Below, piece by piece: positions 1 through 8,711 of a stretch of DNA of 63,171 bases; positions within the stretch are counted from its first letter, which is position 1, and every line of letters starts with the position of its first letter. Under the pieces are notes generated by a model, which made no database searches, was not told the DNA's origin, and saw only the letters and a list, made by a program, of their open reading frames with translations. Source of the DNA: JBCCFW01 sp039029535 (GTDB lineage: Bacteria > Acidobacteriota > JBCCFW01); assembly GCA_039029535.1 (NCBI GenBank), contig JBCCFW010000023.1, positions 1 through 63,171 on the forward strand, read 5' to 3'. Both the position numbers and the translations under genes were made by a program.

Positions 1-591
1 CCCAAGTGCCGTGGCACCGCCCGCCTGCGTCAAAACCCCGACGGGAGCTGGAAGGTCCTCAAGGACCGCAAGCTGGAGGAGGGCTGTCCCGAGTGTGAGC
101 ACGTGCTGGTCGAGCGCGAGGGTCGCTTCGGCAAGTTCGTCGCCTGCTCGAACTACCCCGAGTGCAGCTACATCAAGCAGGAGAAGATCGGGGTCAACTG
201 TCCCGAGTGCGAGCCCGGTGAGCTGGTCGTCAAGCGCTCGCGACGCAGCAAGGGCTTCTACGGCTGCAACGCCTACCCTGACTGCGACTTCCTGGTCTGG
301 GACAAGCCGATCAAGGAGCCCTGTCCCGAGTGCAAGGCGCCCTTCGTCGTCGAGCGCGAGACCAAGAAGCACGGCGTTTACAAGTACTGCTTCAAGGGTG
401 AGTGCAAGTTCACCGATCCGCCCGATTGCCCGAAGCCGCGTCCGCGTGTCCGCAAGGAAGAGGACATCGAGGCCGCGAAGAAGAAGGCCGCCAAGCGGAA
501 GGCTGCCAAGAAGAAGAAGGCCAGCAAGAAGCGGGCAAAGAAGAAGAGCTCGAAGAAGAAGGCGGCGAAGCGAGCGGCCGAGGCCTCGTGA
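1..591 (+). CDS. topA: DNA topoisomerase I, C-terminal part (5' end outside window)
   Basis: Open from base 1 with no start, so only the last 196 codons are present. The visible part holds a series of topoisomerase-type zinc fingers: Cys pairs spaced C-P-E-C followed about 20 residues later by C-x4-C (for example CPEC then CSNYPEC, and CPEC then CNAYPDC). In bacterial type IA topoisomerases these fingers follow the catalytic core and bind single-stranded DNA. The last 45 residues are an almost pure Lys/Ala/Arg/Ser tail resembling histone H1 tails, also seen on some other topA products; it probably adds non-specific DNA binding. The catalytic Tyr lies outside the window. trmFO starts 5 bp after the stop, a common pairing. 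High confidence in family from fingers, tail and neighbour. Confidence 0.9.
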   Translation, partial: PKCRGTARLRQNPDGSWKVLKDRKLEEGCPECEHVLVEREGRFGKFVACSNYPECSYIKQEKIGVNCPECEPGELVVKRSRRSKGFYGCNAYPDCDFLVWDKPIKEPCPECKAPFVVERETKKHGVYKYCFKGECKFTDPPDCPKPRPRVRKEEDIEAAKKKAAKRKAAKKKKASKKRAKKKSSKKKAAKRAAEAS

Positions 592-595
592 GGCG

Positions 596-1978
596 ATGAG
601 CTCTGAGCCCAGGGTCCGCATCATCGGTGGCGGGCTCGGTGGGTCCGAGGCGGCCTGGCAGCTCGCACGCTTCGGCGTGCCCGTGCTGCTCGAGGAGATG
701 CGGCCGGTCCGTCCGACACCGGCGCATCAGACCGATCGTCTCGCCGAGGTCGTCTGCTCCAACAGCTTCAAGTCCAACGACCTCCACACCGCGTCGGGAG
801 TCTTGAAGGAAGAGCTCCGGCTCCTCGGCTCGCTGCTGATCTCCATCGCCGATCGCTGTCGTGTTCCCGCCGGTCAGGCGCTGGCCATCGACCGCGAGCT
901 CTTCGCCGCGGGCGTCACCGAAGCGCTCGAGGCCGAGCCGCTCATCACCATCGAGCGACGCGAGGCGGTGGACCTCGACGGCCCGCTCCCCATCATCATG
1001 GCGACCGGACCCTTGACCTCGGGTCCCCTGTCGCAGGCGCTGGCATCCGTCACGGGTGAAGACAATCTCCACTTCTACGACGCCATCGCGCCCATCATCG
1101 TCGCCGACTCCATCGACCGCTCCGTCGCTTGGGCCCAGTCTCGTTACGACAAGGGAGAAGGCGTCTACCTGAACTGCCCTCTCGACGAGGAGCAGTACCG
1201 ACGCTTCGTCGCCGAGGTCAAGGAAGCGTCGGCGATCCAACTCAAGGACTTCGAGAAGAGCGAGTTCTTCGAAGCCTGTCTCCCCATCGAGGAGACCGCG
1301 CGTCGTGGTGACGACACCCTCGCCTTCGGTCCCATGAAGCCGGTCGGCCTGACCGACCCCCGCACCGGCGAACGAGCTCACGCGGTCGTGCAGCTCCGAC
1401 AAGACGACGTCGCCGCCGAGCACTACGGGATGGTCGGCTTCCAGACCAACCTGCGCTTCCCCGAGCAGGAGCGGATCTTCCGCACCATCCCCGGTCTCGA
1501 GAAGGCGGTGTTCGCGCGGCTCGGCCAGATGCACCGCAACGCCTACGTCGATCCGCCCGCGGTGCTGCATGCCAGCGGTCGCACCCGCAAGCGTCGCGAC
1601 CTGTTCATCGCCGGCCAGCTCTGTGGAGTGGAGGGCTACGTCGAGTCCGTGGCGTCGGGCTTGCTCGCTGCGTGGAACATCGCGATCGATCTCGGCGTCG
1701 TGCCGGAGTCGGCCCGACCCTCGAGCGGTGAAGACCTCGTCCCGCCCGAGATCACGATGATCGGAGCGCTACAGCGCTACGTCACGAACGCGGACCGACA
1801 CGATCGTCAGCCGATGAACGCGGCGTTCGGTCTCATGCCCACGCTGCCACCCACGCCCGACGGCAAGAAGCGCAAGCGACGTCAGCGCAACGAGGCGCAG
1901 TCGGAACGCGCGCTCACCGCCATGACCGAGTGGGCGACGACGCACCGACCGCCGGCTGTCATGACCGACGCCGGCTGA
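596..1978 (+). CDS. trmFO: TrmFO, folate/FAD-dependent tRNA (uracil-54-C5)-methyltransferase
   Basis: 460 residues, the usual family length. It transfers a methylene group from methylenetetrahydrofolate to U54 of tRNA, with FAD as reductant, making ribothymidine in the T-loop. The start at 596 puts the dinucleotide-binding motif GGGLGGSEAA at residues 11-20. The family signature VVCSNSFKSND (Cys54) and the YLNCPLDEEQY stretch with the second conserved Cys follow. The C-terminal part has the RTRKRRDLFIAGQLCGVEGYVES block typical of the GidA/TrmFO superfamily. An upstream in-frame extension overlaps topA and is not needed. Last gene of a topA-trmFO unit, converging with the next gene 22 bp away. 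The separate MnmG at 15.6-17.4 kb is the paralogue acting on U34. Confidence 0.95.
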   Translation: MSSEPRVRIIGGGLGGSEAAWQLARFGVPVLLEEMRPVRPTPAHQTDRLAEVVCSNSFKSNDLHTASGVLKEELRLLGSLLISIADRCRVPAGQALAIDRELFAAGVTEALEAEPLITIERREAVDLDGPLPIIMATGPLTSGPLSQALASVTGEDNLHFYDAIAPIIVADSIDRSVAWAQSRYDKGEGVYLNCPLDEEQYRRFVAEVKEASAIQLKDFEKSEFFEACLPIEETARRGDDTLAFGPMKPVGLTDPRTGERAHAVVQLRQDDVAAEHYGMVGFQTNLRFPEQERIFRTIPGLEKAVFARLGQMHRNAYVDPPAVLHASGRTRKRRDLFIAGQLCGVEGYVESVASGLLAAWNIAIDLGVVPESARPSSGEDLVPPEITMIGALQRYVTNADRHDRQPMNAAFGLMPTLPPTPDGKKRKRRQRNEAQSERALTAMTEWATTHRPPAVMTDAG

Positions 1979-2000
1979 CGATCACGTCGACGTCGAGGGC

Positions 2001-4148
2001 TCAGTCCTCGCCCAGCGCGTTGCCGAGCAGCGTGAGCGACTCCCGCGCCACCGACGCGAGCTGACGCTCGTCATAGCTGTCGGTCGCCACGTACCAGTCC
2101 TGCCCCTCGAACAAGGCGCGGAGGTCGGGACGAGTGGCGAACGGGTCGCCCGAACGCGCGCGAATGATCGCCATGGCCATGCGGAGCCGTGTCGGGTCGA
2201 AGCCACCGGCCCGCTCTCGCGCCAAGAACACGCGGGTCATCGGCGCGTTGCGCAGCCACGGCACGTCACCGAGGGCGGCGACGCGCGGCGCGGGCTCGGC
2301 GATCTCGTCGGTTTCGTCGGTCGAGCTGGGCGCCCCCTCCTCGACCATCGGCTCCCGGAGCGCTTCGACGTCCACGCGCGGTCCGCCGGTCGAACGCCCA
2401 CGGGTCGTCCGCGACGGCGCGGCCGGACGCCGAGCGACTTCGTCCTCACCACGAGCCACCTGCACGGGTGCCACGGGCTCGGAGATCGGAGCCTCCCAGG
2501 TCTCGACGCCGAGATCGCGCTCCTCGGCGAGCTCACGCACGCGGGCGGCCAGCAGGCGAGCGGCCTCCTGCTGGTCCTTGCTCAGCGCGGACCAATCGAA
2601 GCCCGGGTTCGGTCGGTACCAGCTTCGGTCGGCGAAGAACTCGGCCACGTAGCCGGGCGCCCAGGTCTTGCCGTGGAGCGCCGGGATGGCCTCACGCGCC
2701 AGGATGGCCCGCGAGAGACCGTGACCCTGCCGCACCGCCCGGTCGACCCACCGGCGGGCCTGCGAGGGCGTGTCGGGCACCGACGCCTCGGTCCGCAGGA
2801 GGGTCTCCTCCCGCCAGCTCAGGTCCGGTGCGACGACGACCATCCGCGCATCGTCACCCTCGGGGTCACCGGCGGCCGGACGCGGCTCGTGCACCGGCAC
2901 GAGCCGGAGGCCCGTGTCGGGCGTGCGGGGACCGCTGGGACGGGCCGCTGGTCGAGCGGGCGCCGTCGCGGTCGTCCGGGGCGCAGCGACGGGCTCGCGG
3001 GAGGGCGGCTGCGGTCGCGGCTCCGGACGAGCCTCGGCGACCTGCTCGGGCGGCGGAGGCGGCGTCGGCTCGACGCGTGGCTCGCGGGCGGGCGTCTCTC
3101 GGCGGTCTCGTCGCTCGCGGCGGGTCTCCGACGGCGGGGTCGCCGCGGCGACCTGCACGGGCCGCGTGGTGGCCGCCGGCGGGGTGGTGCGGACCGTCGG
3201 CGCGGGACGCTCCGGTCGGACGGTGGGGATCGACGCCTTCGGGTCGGCCTCGAGCTCGGCCTGGAAGTCCTCGAGAACCTTCGCGGCGGCACGGGCACCG
3301 GCGTCGGGCGTGTCGGCCAGGGGGACCCAGCCCGGACGGACCTCGGGGCTGAAGGCACGCGGGTCGTCCACGGACTCGGAGAAGGCGGCGCGGAGCCCCG
3401 AGCGCACGGCCTGCAGGGCGGGGAGGTCGAGCCCACGCGCGCTGCTCCAGTACTGCTGGAAGGCGCTGGCCTCCTCGCCGGTCTGGGGCACGAAGGTCTC
3501 GTTCTCGACGGCCGGCCAGCTCACCTCGACGACGCGGTCCCGCGCCTGGGCGACCTGCCAGCGCAGGCGGTCCCCGGAGAGGCGGACCTCGGGCGAGCAG
3601 TTGACGGCGGAGGCCAGCAGCGGCTGTGGGAGACCGATGGTCACGTCCCAGCTCGCCCGGGCGAACGCCGAGCCTTCGGGGTGACCGAGCGCGAGCCGTC
3701 GCATTGGCTGAAGGAGGGGGCCGCGCGTGGTCCCGATCCAGCCGGCGTCCCGGGCCGGGAGGATGGAGACCAGGTCGGACCGGACGGATCGACGCACCCG
3801 CAGCACCGCGACCTCGCCCGCCTCGAGCCGGAGGGCCGCCACGCCGTCGAGCACGGGGATCGTTTCGCCGGCCCGGGTCACCGTCGCCCCGGAGCCGCCG
3901 GTGCTCAGCGCGAGCTCGGTGGCCTCGGCGGACTCGTTGATGACGGTCAGCAGCGTGGTCAGGACGAAGTCGTCCTCACCCCGCGCGAGCAGCTCGCTCT
4001 TCACCGCCACGGCCCGACAGGACGTCTCGCCGGTCGGCGCCGGCATGAGCACCTCGGTGGAAGCACTCGCCGCGATCAGCATGCTGAGCGTCAGGAGGGC
4101 CGAGCGAGGAACGGAGAGGGCAAGACGAGAGGTCCGGCGCGTGTCCAT
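2001..4148 (-). CDS. Secreted protein with two YARHG-type domains
   Basis: 715 residues. A signal peptide (hydrophobic stretch at residues 14-30, Ala-Ser-Ala end) precedes an all-beta-looking N-terminal region of about 230 residues that I cannot assign. A long Pro/Arg/Thr-rich linker (about residues 290-440) is probably disordered. Two C-terminal segments resemble the YARHG domain of extracellular bacterial proteins. One is around residues 480-550 (LAREAIPALHGKTW, then FADRSWYRPNP). The other is around 625-700 (IIRARSGDPFATRPDLRALF, then GQDWYVATDSY). The domain's function is poorly known; cell-envelope or sugar interaction is often proposed. It converges with trmFO and is divergent from the dockerin gene. 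Secretion is confident; the YARHG assignment is moderate. Confidence 0.7.
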   Translation of the reverse strand: MDTRRTSRLALSVPRSALLTLSMLIAASASTEVLMPAPTGETSCRAVAVKSELLARGEDDFVLTTLLTVINESAEATELALSTGGSGATVTRAGETIPVLDGVAALRLEAGEVAVLRVRRSVRSDLVSILPARDAGWIGTTRGPLLQPMRRLALGHPEGSAFARASWDVTIGLPQPLLASAVNCSPEVRLSGDRLRWQVAQARDRVVEVSWPAVENETFVPQTGEEASAFQQYWSSARGLDLPALQAVRSGLRAAFSESVDDPRAFSPEVRPGWVPLADTPDAGARAAAKVLEDFQAELEADPKASIPTVRPERPAPTVRTTPPAATTRPVQVAAATPPSETRRERRDRRETPAREPRVEPTPPPPPEQVAEARPEPRPQPPSREPVAAPRTTATAPARPAARPSGPRTPDTGLRLVPVHEPRPAAGDPEGDDARMVVVAPDLSWREETLLRTEASVPDTPSQARRWVDRAVRQGHGLSRAILAREAIPALHGKTWAPGYVAEFFADRSWYRPNPGFDWSALSKDQQEAARLLAARVRELAEERDLGVETWEAPISEPVAPVQVARGEDEVARRPAAPSRTTRGRSTGGPRVDVEALREPMVEEGAPSSTDETDEIAEPAPRVAALGDVPWLRNAPMTRVFLARERAGGFDPTRLRMAMAIIRARSGDPFATRPDLRALFEGQDWYVATDSYDERQLASVARESLTLLGNALGED

Positions 4149-4369
4149 GGTGGCATCCTAACCCGCCGCAGGCCCTGCTCCTGCGTCTTCTCCGGGCTCG
4201 ACCGACGCACCGCAACGGACCCGACGAGCGACTGATGAGACAACCGGGCCAAGTGGCGCCATGCCGTACGGCACCCGCTAGACGCTCTCAGGGAGCCGAG
4301 CGTACATTGAACGAGGCGCAGCTTTGCCCCGCTGCAAGTCAGCACGGGTCAAGCGTCTCGGGTGTTTCG

Positions 4370-5947
4370 ATGTCGCACCGCTTCACGGCTCACGTCTTGG
4401 CCGCCGGCCTCACCGTCCTCCTTTCCGGCCCGGTGCTCGCCCAAGATCCGTCCACTCACGTCCTCGTTCTCGACCAGGACGCTCACGCGCTGGGTGGGGA
4501 CAACGCCGGTGCGATCTTCAACCTCGACCTCGGCAGCGGCGCGGCCCAGGAGCCGACGCTGGTGCTCGCGGCCGACACCGGCGCCGACACCTGGATGTTC
4601 ATCAGCGGCATCGCCCTCTCTCCCTTCGACGGGCGTGCCTACATCTCCGACCTGGGTCTCGAGCGAACCGACAACCCCGACGGTCAGGTCACCTCCGTCG
4701 ACTCCAGCGGCGTGCTCCGGATGGTGAGCACCAACTTCCGCGAGCCCTGGGGCATCACCTTCATCGGTGACGGCAGCCTCGTGGTCGTCGACGCCGAAGC
4801 CGACCCGGCTGGGCTGGCCGGCGATCGCAGCGGCGGCTTCGGTCCAGGCGCCGTGTACCGCGTCGACACGACCACTGGCGTCGTGTCGCTCCTGTCCGAC
4901 GGCACCCGTCACGGCGTGCCCAACGTGCCCTCGGGCGACTCGGCCTTCGTCGAGCCGCTCGGCGCCGCCTACGACCCGGGCACCGGCCGTCTCTTCGTCG
5001 CCGACGCGTCGTCCGATGCTTCGGGCAGCCCCTTCGGCGCGCTGTTCGCCGTGAGCCTCTTCAACGGCAACGTCGTGCTCATCTCGCGCGACTCGCAGAT
5101 GGATCCCATCTTCTCGGTCGCCGTCGAGCCGAGCGGGATGATCCTGGCCGTCGACCTCCTCAACAACATCTGGCGCATCGACCCGAGCCGTTCGGTCGAC
5201 GCCAACGCCACGCTCCTCAGCGCCGGTGCGCAGTACACCATCGTCGAGTCGGTCAGCGTGGACGAGGCCGGCAACATCTTCGTCATCGACTCCGGTGAGT
5301 TCGACGCCGACCCGCCTCCGGGCATGTTCACCGTCCCGCCCAGCGTCTACCGCATCGACACCGCGCAGCCCGTGGCCAGCAACGCCGTTGCGGTCCTCAC
5401 GCGCGTCGAGGGTCTCGACACCCTCGTGGCGCCGCTGACCTGCGCACCCGTGCCCATCCCGGCCGTCACCTCCATCTCGCCCCGTGGCGTGACCGACCCA
5501 GGCACCGTGCTGGAGATCCGCGGTGACTTCCTCTTCTCCGACACGTTCTTCAACTTCGGCACCGACCTCACGGTGACCAACGTCCAGCCGGACACCGACG
5601 CTCCCGGCAGCCTCGTGCGGGTCACCGTCGATCCCGACCCCGCGATCATCGCCGGCGGCCTCTGCGCCGAGCCGACCCTGGTCTTCGATCACGGCTTCGG
5701 CGGCACCGACGCGCTGATGAACGCTCTCAGCGTCCATGCCAACGCCGAGCCGCTCTCGCAGGCCGGTGACATCAATGGAGACGGCATCGTCGATGGTCTC
5801 GACCTCGCCAGTCTCACCCGCCGGCTGGGGAGCGTGTTCTCCTGTGGCTCGGCGACCTTCGCCAACGACGCCGACCTCAACAACGACGACCTCATCGACG
5901 GAGAAGACCTCGGCATCCTCGCCGCCTTCTTCGGACTGCGACCGTAG
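4370..5947 (+). CDS. Secreted beta-propeller-like protein with C-terminal type I dockerin
   Basis: 525 residues from the ATG that begins a clean signal peptide (MSHRFTAHVLAAGLTVLLSG, cleavage after VLA about residue 26); a longer in-frame start adds 45 non-signal residues. Residues about 30-370 show repeated strand patterns with V-Y-R-I-D, R-L-F-V-A-D and I-F-V-I-D cores, as in NHL/SMP-30-like propellers. Residues about 380-450 resemble an IPT/TIG Ig-like domain (TSISPRGVTDPG). The last 60 residues are a dockerin with two F-hand calcium loops, DINGDGIVDGLDL and DLNNDDLIDGEDL. Dockerins bind cohesins, and the next gene encodes a cohesin-like lipoprotein 35 bp downstream, so the pair may tether this protein to the envelope. 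Ligand unknown. Confidence 0.8.
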   Translation: MSHRFTAHVLAAGLTVLLSGPVLAQDPSTHVLVLDQDAHALGGDNAGAIFNLDLGSGAAQEPTLVLAADTGADTWMFISGIALSPFDGRAYISDLGLERTDNPDGQVTSVDSSGVLRMVSTNFREPWGITFIGDGSLVVVDAEADPAGLAGDRSGGFGPGAVYRVDTTTGVVSLLSDGTRHGVPNVPSGDSAFVEPLGAAYDPGTGRLFVADASSDASGSPFGALFAVSLFNGNVVLISRDSQMDPIFSVAVEPSGMILAVDLLNNIWRIDPSRSVDANATLLSAGAQYTIVESVSVDEAGNIFVIDSGEFDADPPPGMFTVPPSVYRIDTAQPVASNAVAVLTRVEGLDTLVAPLTCAPVPIPAVTSISPRGVTDPGTVLEIRGDFLFSDTFFNFGTDLTVTNVQPDTDAPGSLVRVTVDPDPAIIAGGLCAEPTLVFDHGFGGTDALMNALSVHANAEPLSQAGDINGDGIVDGLDLASLTRRLGSVFSCGSATFANDADLNNDDLIDGEDLGILAAFFGLRP

Positions 5948-5982
5948 CTTCTCAGTCCCCCCGTCTCCGGAGCTTCCGCCTC

Positions 5983-6567
5983 ATGACCGCGACCCCGTCC
6001 CGTCTCCTGCTCTGTGTCCTCTCGCTGGCGGCCGCCTGGAGCCTCTTGGGCTGCACGTCCTCCGGCGACGGCGGGAACATCGGGCCCGTGCTCGCTCGCG
6101 GTGGGGAGTACACCTCCAGCATCGCCGACGTGCCGGCCGGCAGCGTCTTCCTCGAGCAGTCGACCGACCAGCCGACCTCCTTCTGCCTGGACGTGCGCGT
6201 CGAGGCGGTGGTCGACCTCTGGGCCGTGGCGTTCACGCTGGCCTACGACGACACGGTGATCGACTTCTCGAGCTCGCAGAGCGGCGGCTTCCTCGGTTCC
6301 ACCACCCAGGCCACGACCCTCATCGAGACCAACCCCGGTGAGGTCGTCGTCGGCATCGCGCGTCGGGCCGACCAGGTCTCGACGGGCGTCACCTCGGGTG
6401 ACCCCGGCACCGAGAACCCCGTCGTCACGCTCTGCTTCGACATCCTCGACGCCTCGACCGACTCGCCGATCCAGTTCGTGCCCAACTCGGCCGGGCTCGA
6501 CTCGAACAAGGTGCAGATCATCGGTCTCGCCGACTTCTACGGCGGCACGATCAGCACCAATCTCTAG
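5983..6567 (+). CDS. Cohesin-domain lipoprotein
   Basis: 194 residues. A lipoprotein signal peptide with lipobox LLGC (Cys24) is followed by a short Gly/Ser linker. The remainder matches the cohesin pattern: an early strand (FCLDVRVEAVVDLWAVAFTL), the Y-D-x-x-V-I-D-F block, a Gly-rich turn (SGGFLG), VVVGIARR, and a late strand VVTLCFDIL. Cohesins are nine-strand sandwiches that bind calcium-loaded dockerins. With a dockerin protein directly upstream, the simplest reading is a two-gene anchoring module with the cohesin held by its lipid in a membrane. The start has GGAG about 10 bases upstream. No cellulosomal enzymes are nearby, so this is a non-cellulosomal use. The fold call rests on pattern recognition only. 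Confidence 0.75.
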   Translation: MTATPSRLLLCVLSLAAAWSLLGCTSSGDGGNIGPVLARGGEYTSSIADVPAGSVFLEQSTDQPTSFCLDVRVEAVVDLWAVAFTLAYDDTVIDFSSSQSGGFLGSTTQATTLIETNPGEVVVGIARRADQVSTGVTSGDPGTENPVVTLCFDILDASTDSPIQFVPNSAGLDSNKVQIIGLADFYGGTISTNL

Positions 6568-6789
6568 CTGACCCCGACCGGGACGGTCCGCTCACGGGCT
6601 TGTCTCGGACGCCTGACGCGATGTTCCGTCACCTCTTGGTGCGCCCCGAATCAGGGGTCCACCCGCGTGGTGGTGATCGCCCCCGCACCGGTTCCACGCG
6701 ACCCGGGCTGCTATTCTTCTGCCGGGGAATGCCGATGAGAGGGCCGTGTTCCGGCTCATCGGCCGCCATCGATTCGAGGAGCCCTCGTG

Positions 6790-8475
6790 ATGACCCTGCG
6801 CGCCCATCACCTCGTCATCGGCCTGCTCGGCCTGTCCATCGCCGTCCCGGCGCCTTCCAAGTCGCCCTGGGCCGACCGCGCCGATCTCGCCGAACGCGCG
6901 GAATTCCGTCAGCGGCTGGCGAACATGATCGAGGCGATCGAAGACCACTACGTCGACGAGGAGCTCCCCTCCCAGCACGTCGTGCGGGGTGCCATCCGCG
7001 GGATGCTCGACACCCTCGACCCGCACAGCAACTACCTCGAGCCCGACGCCTACCGCGGCATGCGTCAGAACCAGGACGGCTCGTTCTACGGCCTGGGCAT
7101 CATCATCTCCGTGCGTCGCGACAGCAGCGGCACGAGACGGCTCACCGTCATCTCCCCCATCGACGGCACGCCGGCCAAGCGCCTCGGCGTCCGGGCCGGC
7201 GACATCATCGCCGCCATCAGCGGCGAGCCCACCGACGACCTCACCCTCGACGGTGCGGTCGCCAAGCTCCGCGGTCGCAAGGGCACGACCGTCAACGTCA
7301 CGATCGAGCGGGGTTCCGAGAGCATCGACCTCGACATCGAGCGGGCGGAGATCCCGACGGAATCCGTTCCTCACGCTTACATGCTCGAGCCCGGCACGGG
7401 CTTCATCCGCATCAAGGACTTCACCCGCACGACCAAGCCCGAGCTCGACCAGGCGCTCGAGAAGCTCATGGGCGAGGGCATGGAGCAGCTCATCCTCGAC
7501 CTGCGCGACAACCCGGGCGGCCTGCTCGACGCCGCGGTCGACGTGTCGGGCACCTTCCTGGAGCCGGGTGACCTCGTCGTCGAGACTCGCGGTCGCGACC
7601 CCGAAGCCACCGAGCGCCGGCTGGCCACGCGGGGTGGTTACCGCCTCCCCGAAGACGTGCCGGTCATCGCCCTCATCAACCGCGGCAGCGCTTCGGCCTC
7701 GGAGATCGTCTCCGGTTCCATCCAGGATCACGACCGCGGCCTCGTCGTCGGCACGACGTCCTGGGGCAAGGGCCTGGTGCAGAGCGTCTACAGCCTGTCC
7801 TTCGACTCCGGCTTGGCACTGACCACGGCGCGCTATTACACGCCCTCGGGTCGGCAAATTCAGCGCGACTATCGATCCTCCTACTTCGACTACTACTTCC
7901 CCCGCGAAGGCGCCGGTCCGCAGGGAGAGACGCACCAGACCGTCGGCGGTCGCGAAGTGCAGTCGGGCGGCGGCATCGCTCCCGACGTCGAGGTCGAGAT
8001 CCCGGAAGCGCCCTCGCTGGTCAGCAAGCTCATCGCGGGCTCCTGGTTCTACCGCTACGCGGCGCATCACGAGGAGCTGGGTCTCGCGCCGGTGAAGAGC
8101 CCGAGTCATCGGCTCAAGCAGCGTGAGATGGAGGCCTTCGAGGAGTTCCTCGCCTCCGGCGACCTCGAGGTCGACGCGGCGAAGCTCGACGAGGCGCTGA
8201 CTTGGATCCGCCCGCGCATCGTCCAGGAGCTCGTGAGCCGGCAGGTCGGCTGGAAGGAGGGCTTCCAGGTCCTCAACGAGGTCGACCCGGTCGTTCGAGC
8301 CGCCGTCGAGCTCTTCCCGCGGGCCAACCGCGAGACGCTCCTTGCCGACGCCAGGCAGGGTCGCCGCGTCGAGGTGGAGGTGCACGAGGGGACGGTCGAG
8401 GCGGCCGACGGCGCCCCGCGGGTCTCGGTCTTCGTGCGCGAGTCGCGGCCCGACGCCCCCGGCACGCAGGACTGA
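6790..8475 (+). CDS. S41-family C-terminal processing peptidase (Ctp/Prc-like)
   Basis: 561 residues. A GTG lies immediately upstream of the chosen ATG; GAGGA at 6776-6780 could serve either. A short hydrophobic N-terminus suggests export. A PDZ domain (about residues 95-178) carries the carboxylate-binding loop YGLGIIIS and the GVRAGDIIAAISG block. The S41 core follows: ILDLRDNPGG (235-244), the Ser segment RGSASASEI (298-306) and the general-base Lys in SWGKGLVQ (Lys327). These proteases cleave envelope proteins near their C-termini. About 180 residues follow the core and are not assigned. It stands alone, 222 bp after the cohesin gene and 236 bp before the receiver gene. Confidence 0.92.
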   Translation: MTLRAHHLVIGLLGLSIAVPAPSKSPWADRADLAERAEFRQRLANMIEAIEDHYVDEELPSQHVVRGAIRGMLDTLDPHSNYLEPDAYRGMRQNQDGSFYGLGIIISVRRDSSGTRRLTVISPIDGTPAKRLGVRAGDIIAAISGEPTDDLTLDGAVAKLRGRKGTTVNVTIERGSESIDLDIERAEIPTESVPHAYMLEPGTGFIRIKDFTRTTKPELDQALEKLMGEGMEQLILDLRDNPGGLLDAAVDVSGTFLEPGDLVVETRGRDPEATERRLATRGGYRLPEDVPVIALINRGSASASEIVSGSIQDHDRGLVVGTTSWGKGLVQSVYSLSFDSGLALTTARYYTPSGRQIQRDYRSSYFDYYFPREGAGPQGETHQTVGGREVQSGGGIAPDVEVEIPEAPSLVSKLIAGSWFYRYAAHHEELGLAPVKSPSHRLKQREMEAFEEFLASGDLEVDAAKLDEALTWIRPRIVQELVSRQVGWKEGFQVLNEVDPVVRAAVELFPRANRETLLADARQGRRVEVEVHEGTVEAADGAPRVSVFVRESRPDAPGTQD

Positions 8476-8555
8476 CGCCAGCCCTCCCCGAAGCCCACGC
8501 TCCGGGGGCTCCGACGTTCCGTCGTCTCGCGATCCCGCGAGACGTCGAGATGCGT

Positions 8556-8588
8556 CCCCGGTCGTCTTGCGAGAAGCGGCGACCGGGG
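8556..8588. repeat. 9-bp inverted repeat, possible hairpin after ctp
   Basis: CCCCGGTCG at 8556-8564 is the exact reverse complement of CGACCGGGG at 8580-8588, with a 15-base loop. It lies 80 bases downstream of the S41 protease stop, in the 236-bp spacer before the receiver gene. There is no T-run, so it is not a classic intrinsic terminator; it may be an mRNA 3' hairpin or chance in GC-rich DNA. Confidence 0.35.
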
Positions 8589-8711
8589 CCATGCTAGCGG
8601 CCAGGACTCCAGCGTCTCACGCGGCCTGGTTGACCGTCCCGTCCGGTGTCTTTCGGCGAGCTGATCGGCACGCCCCGCATCGGGCCCGTCATCCGTACCG
8701 CGGAGGGTTCC

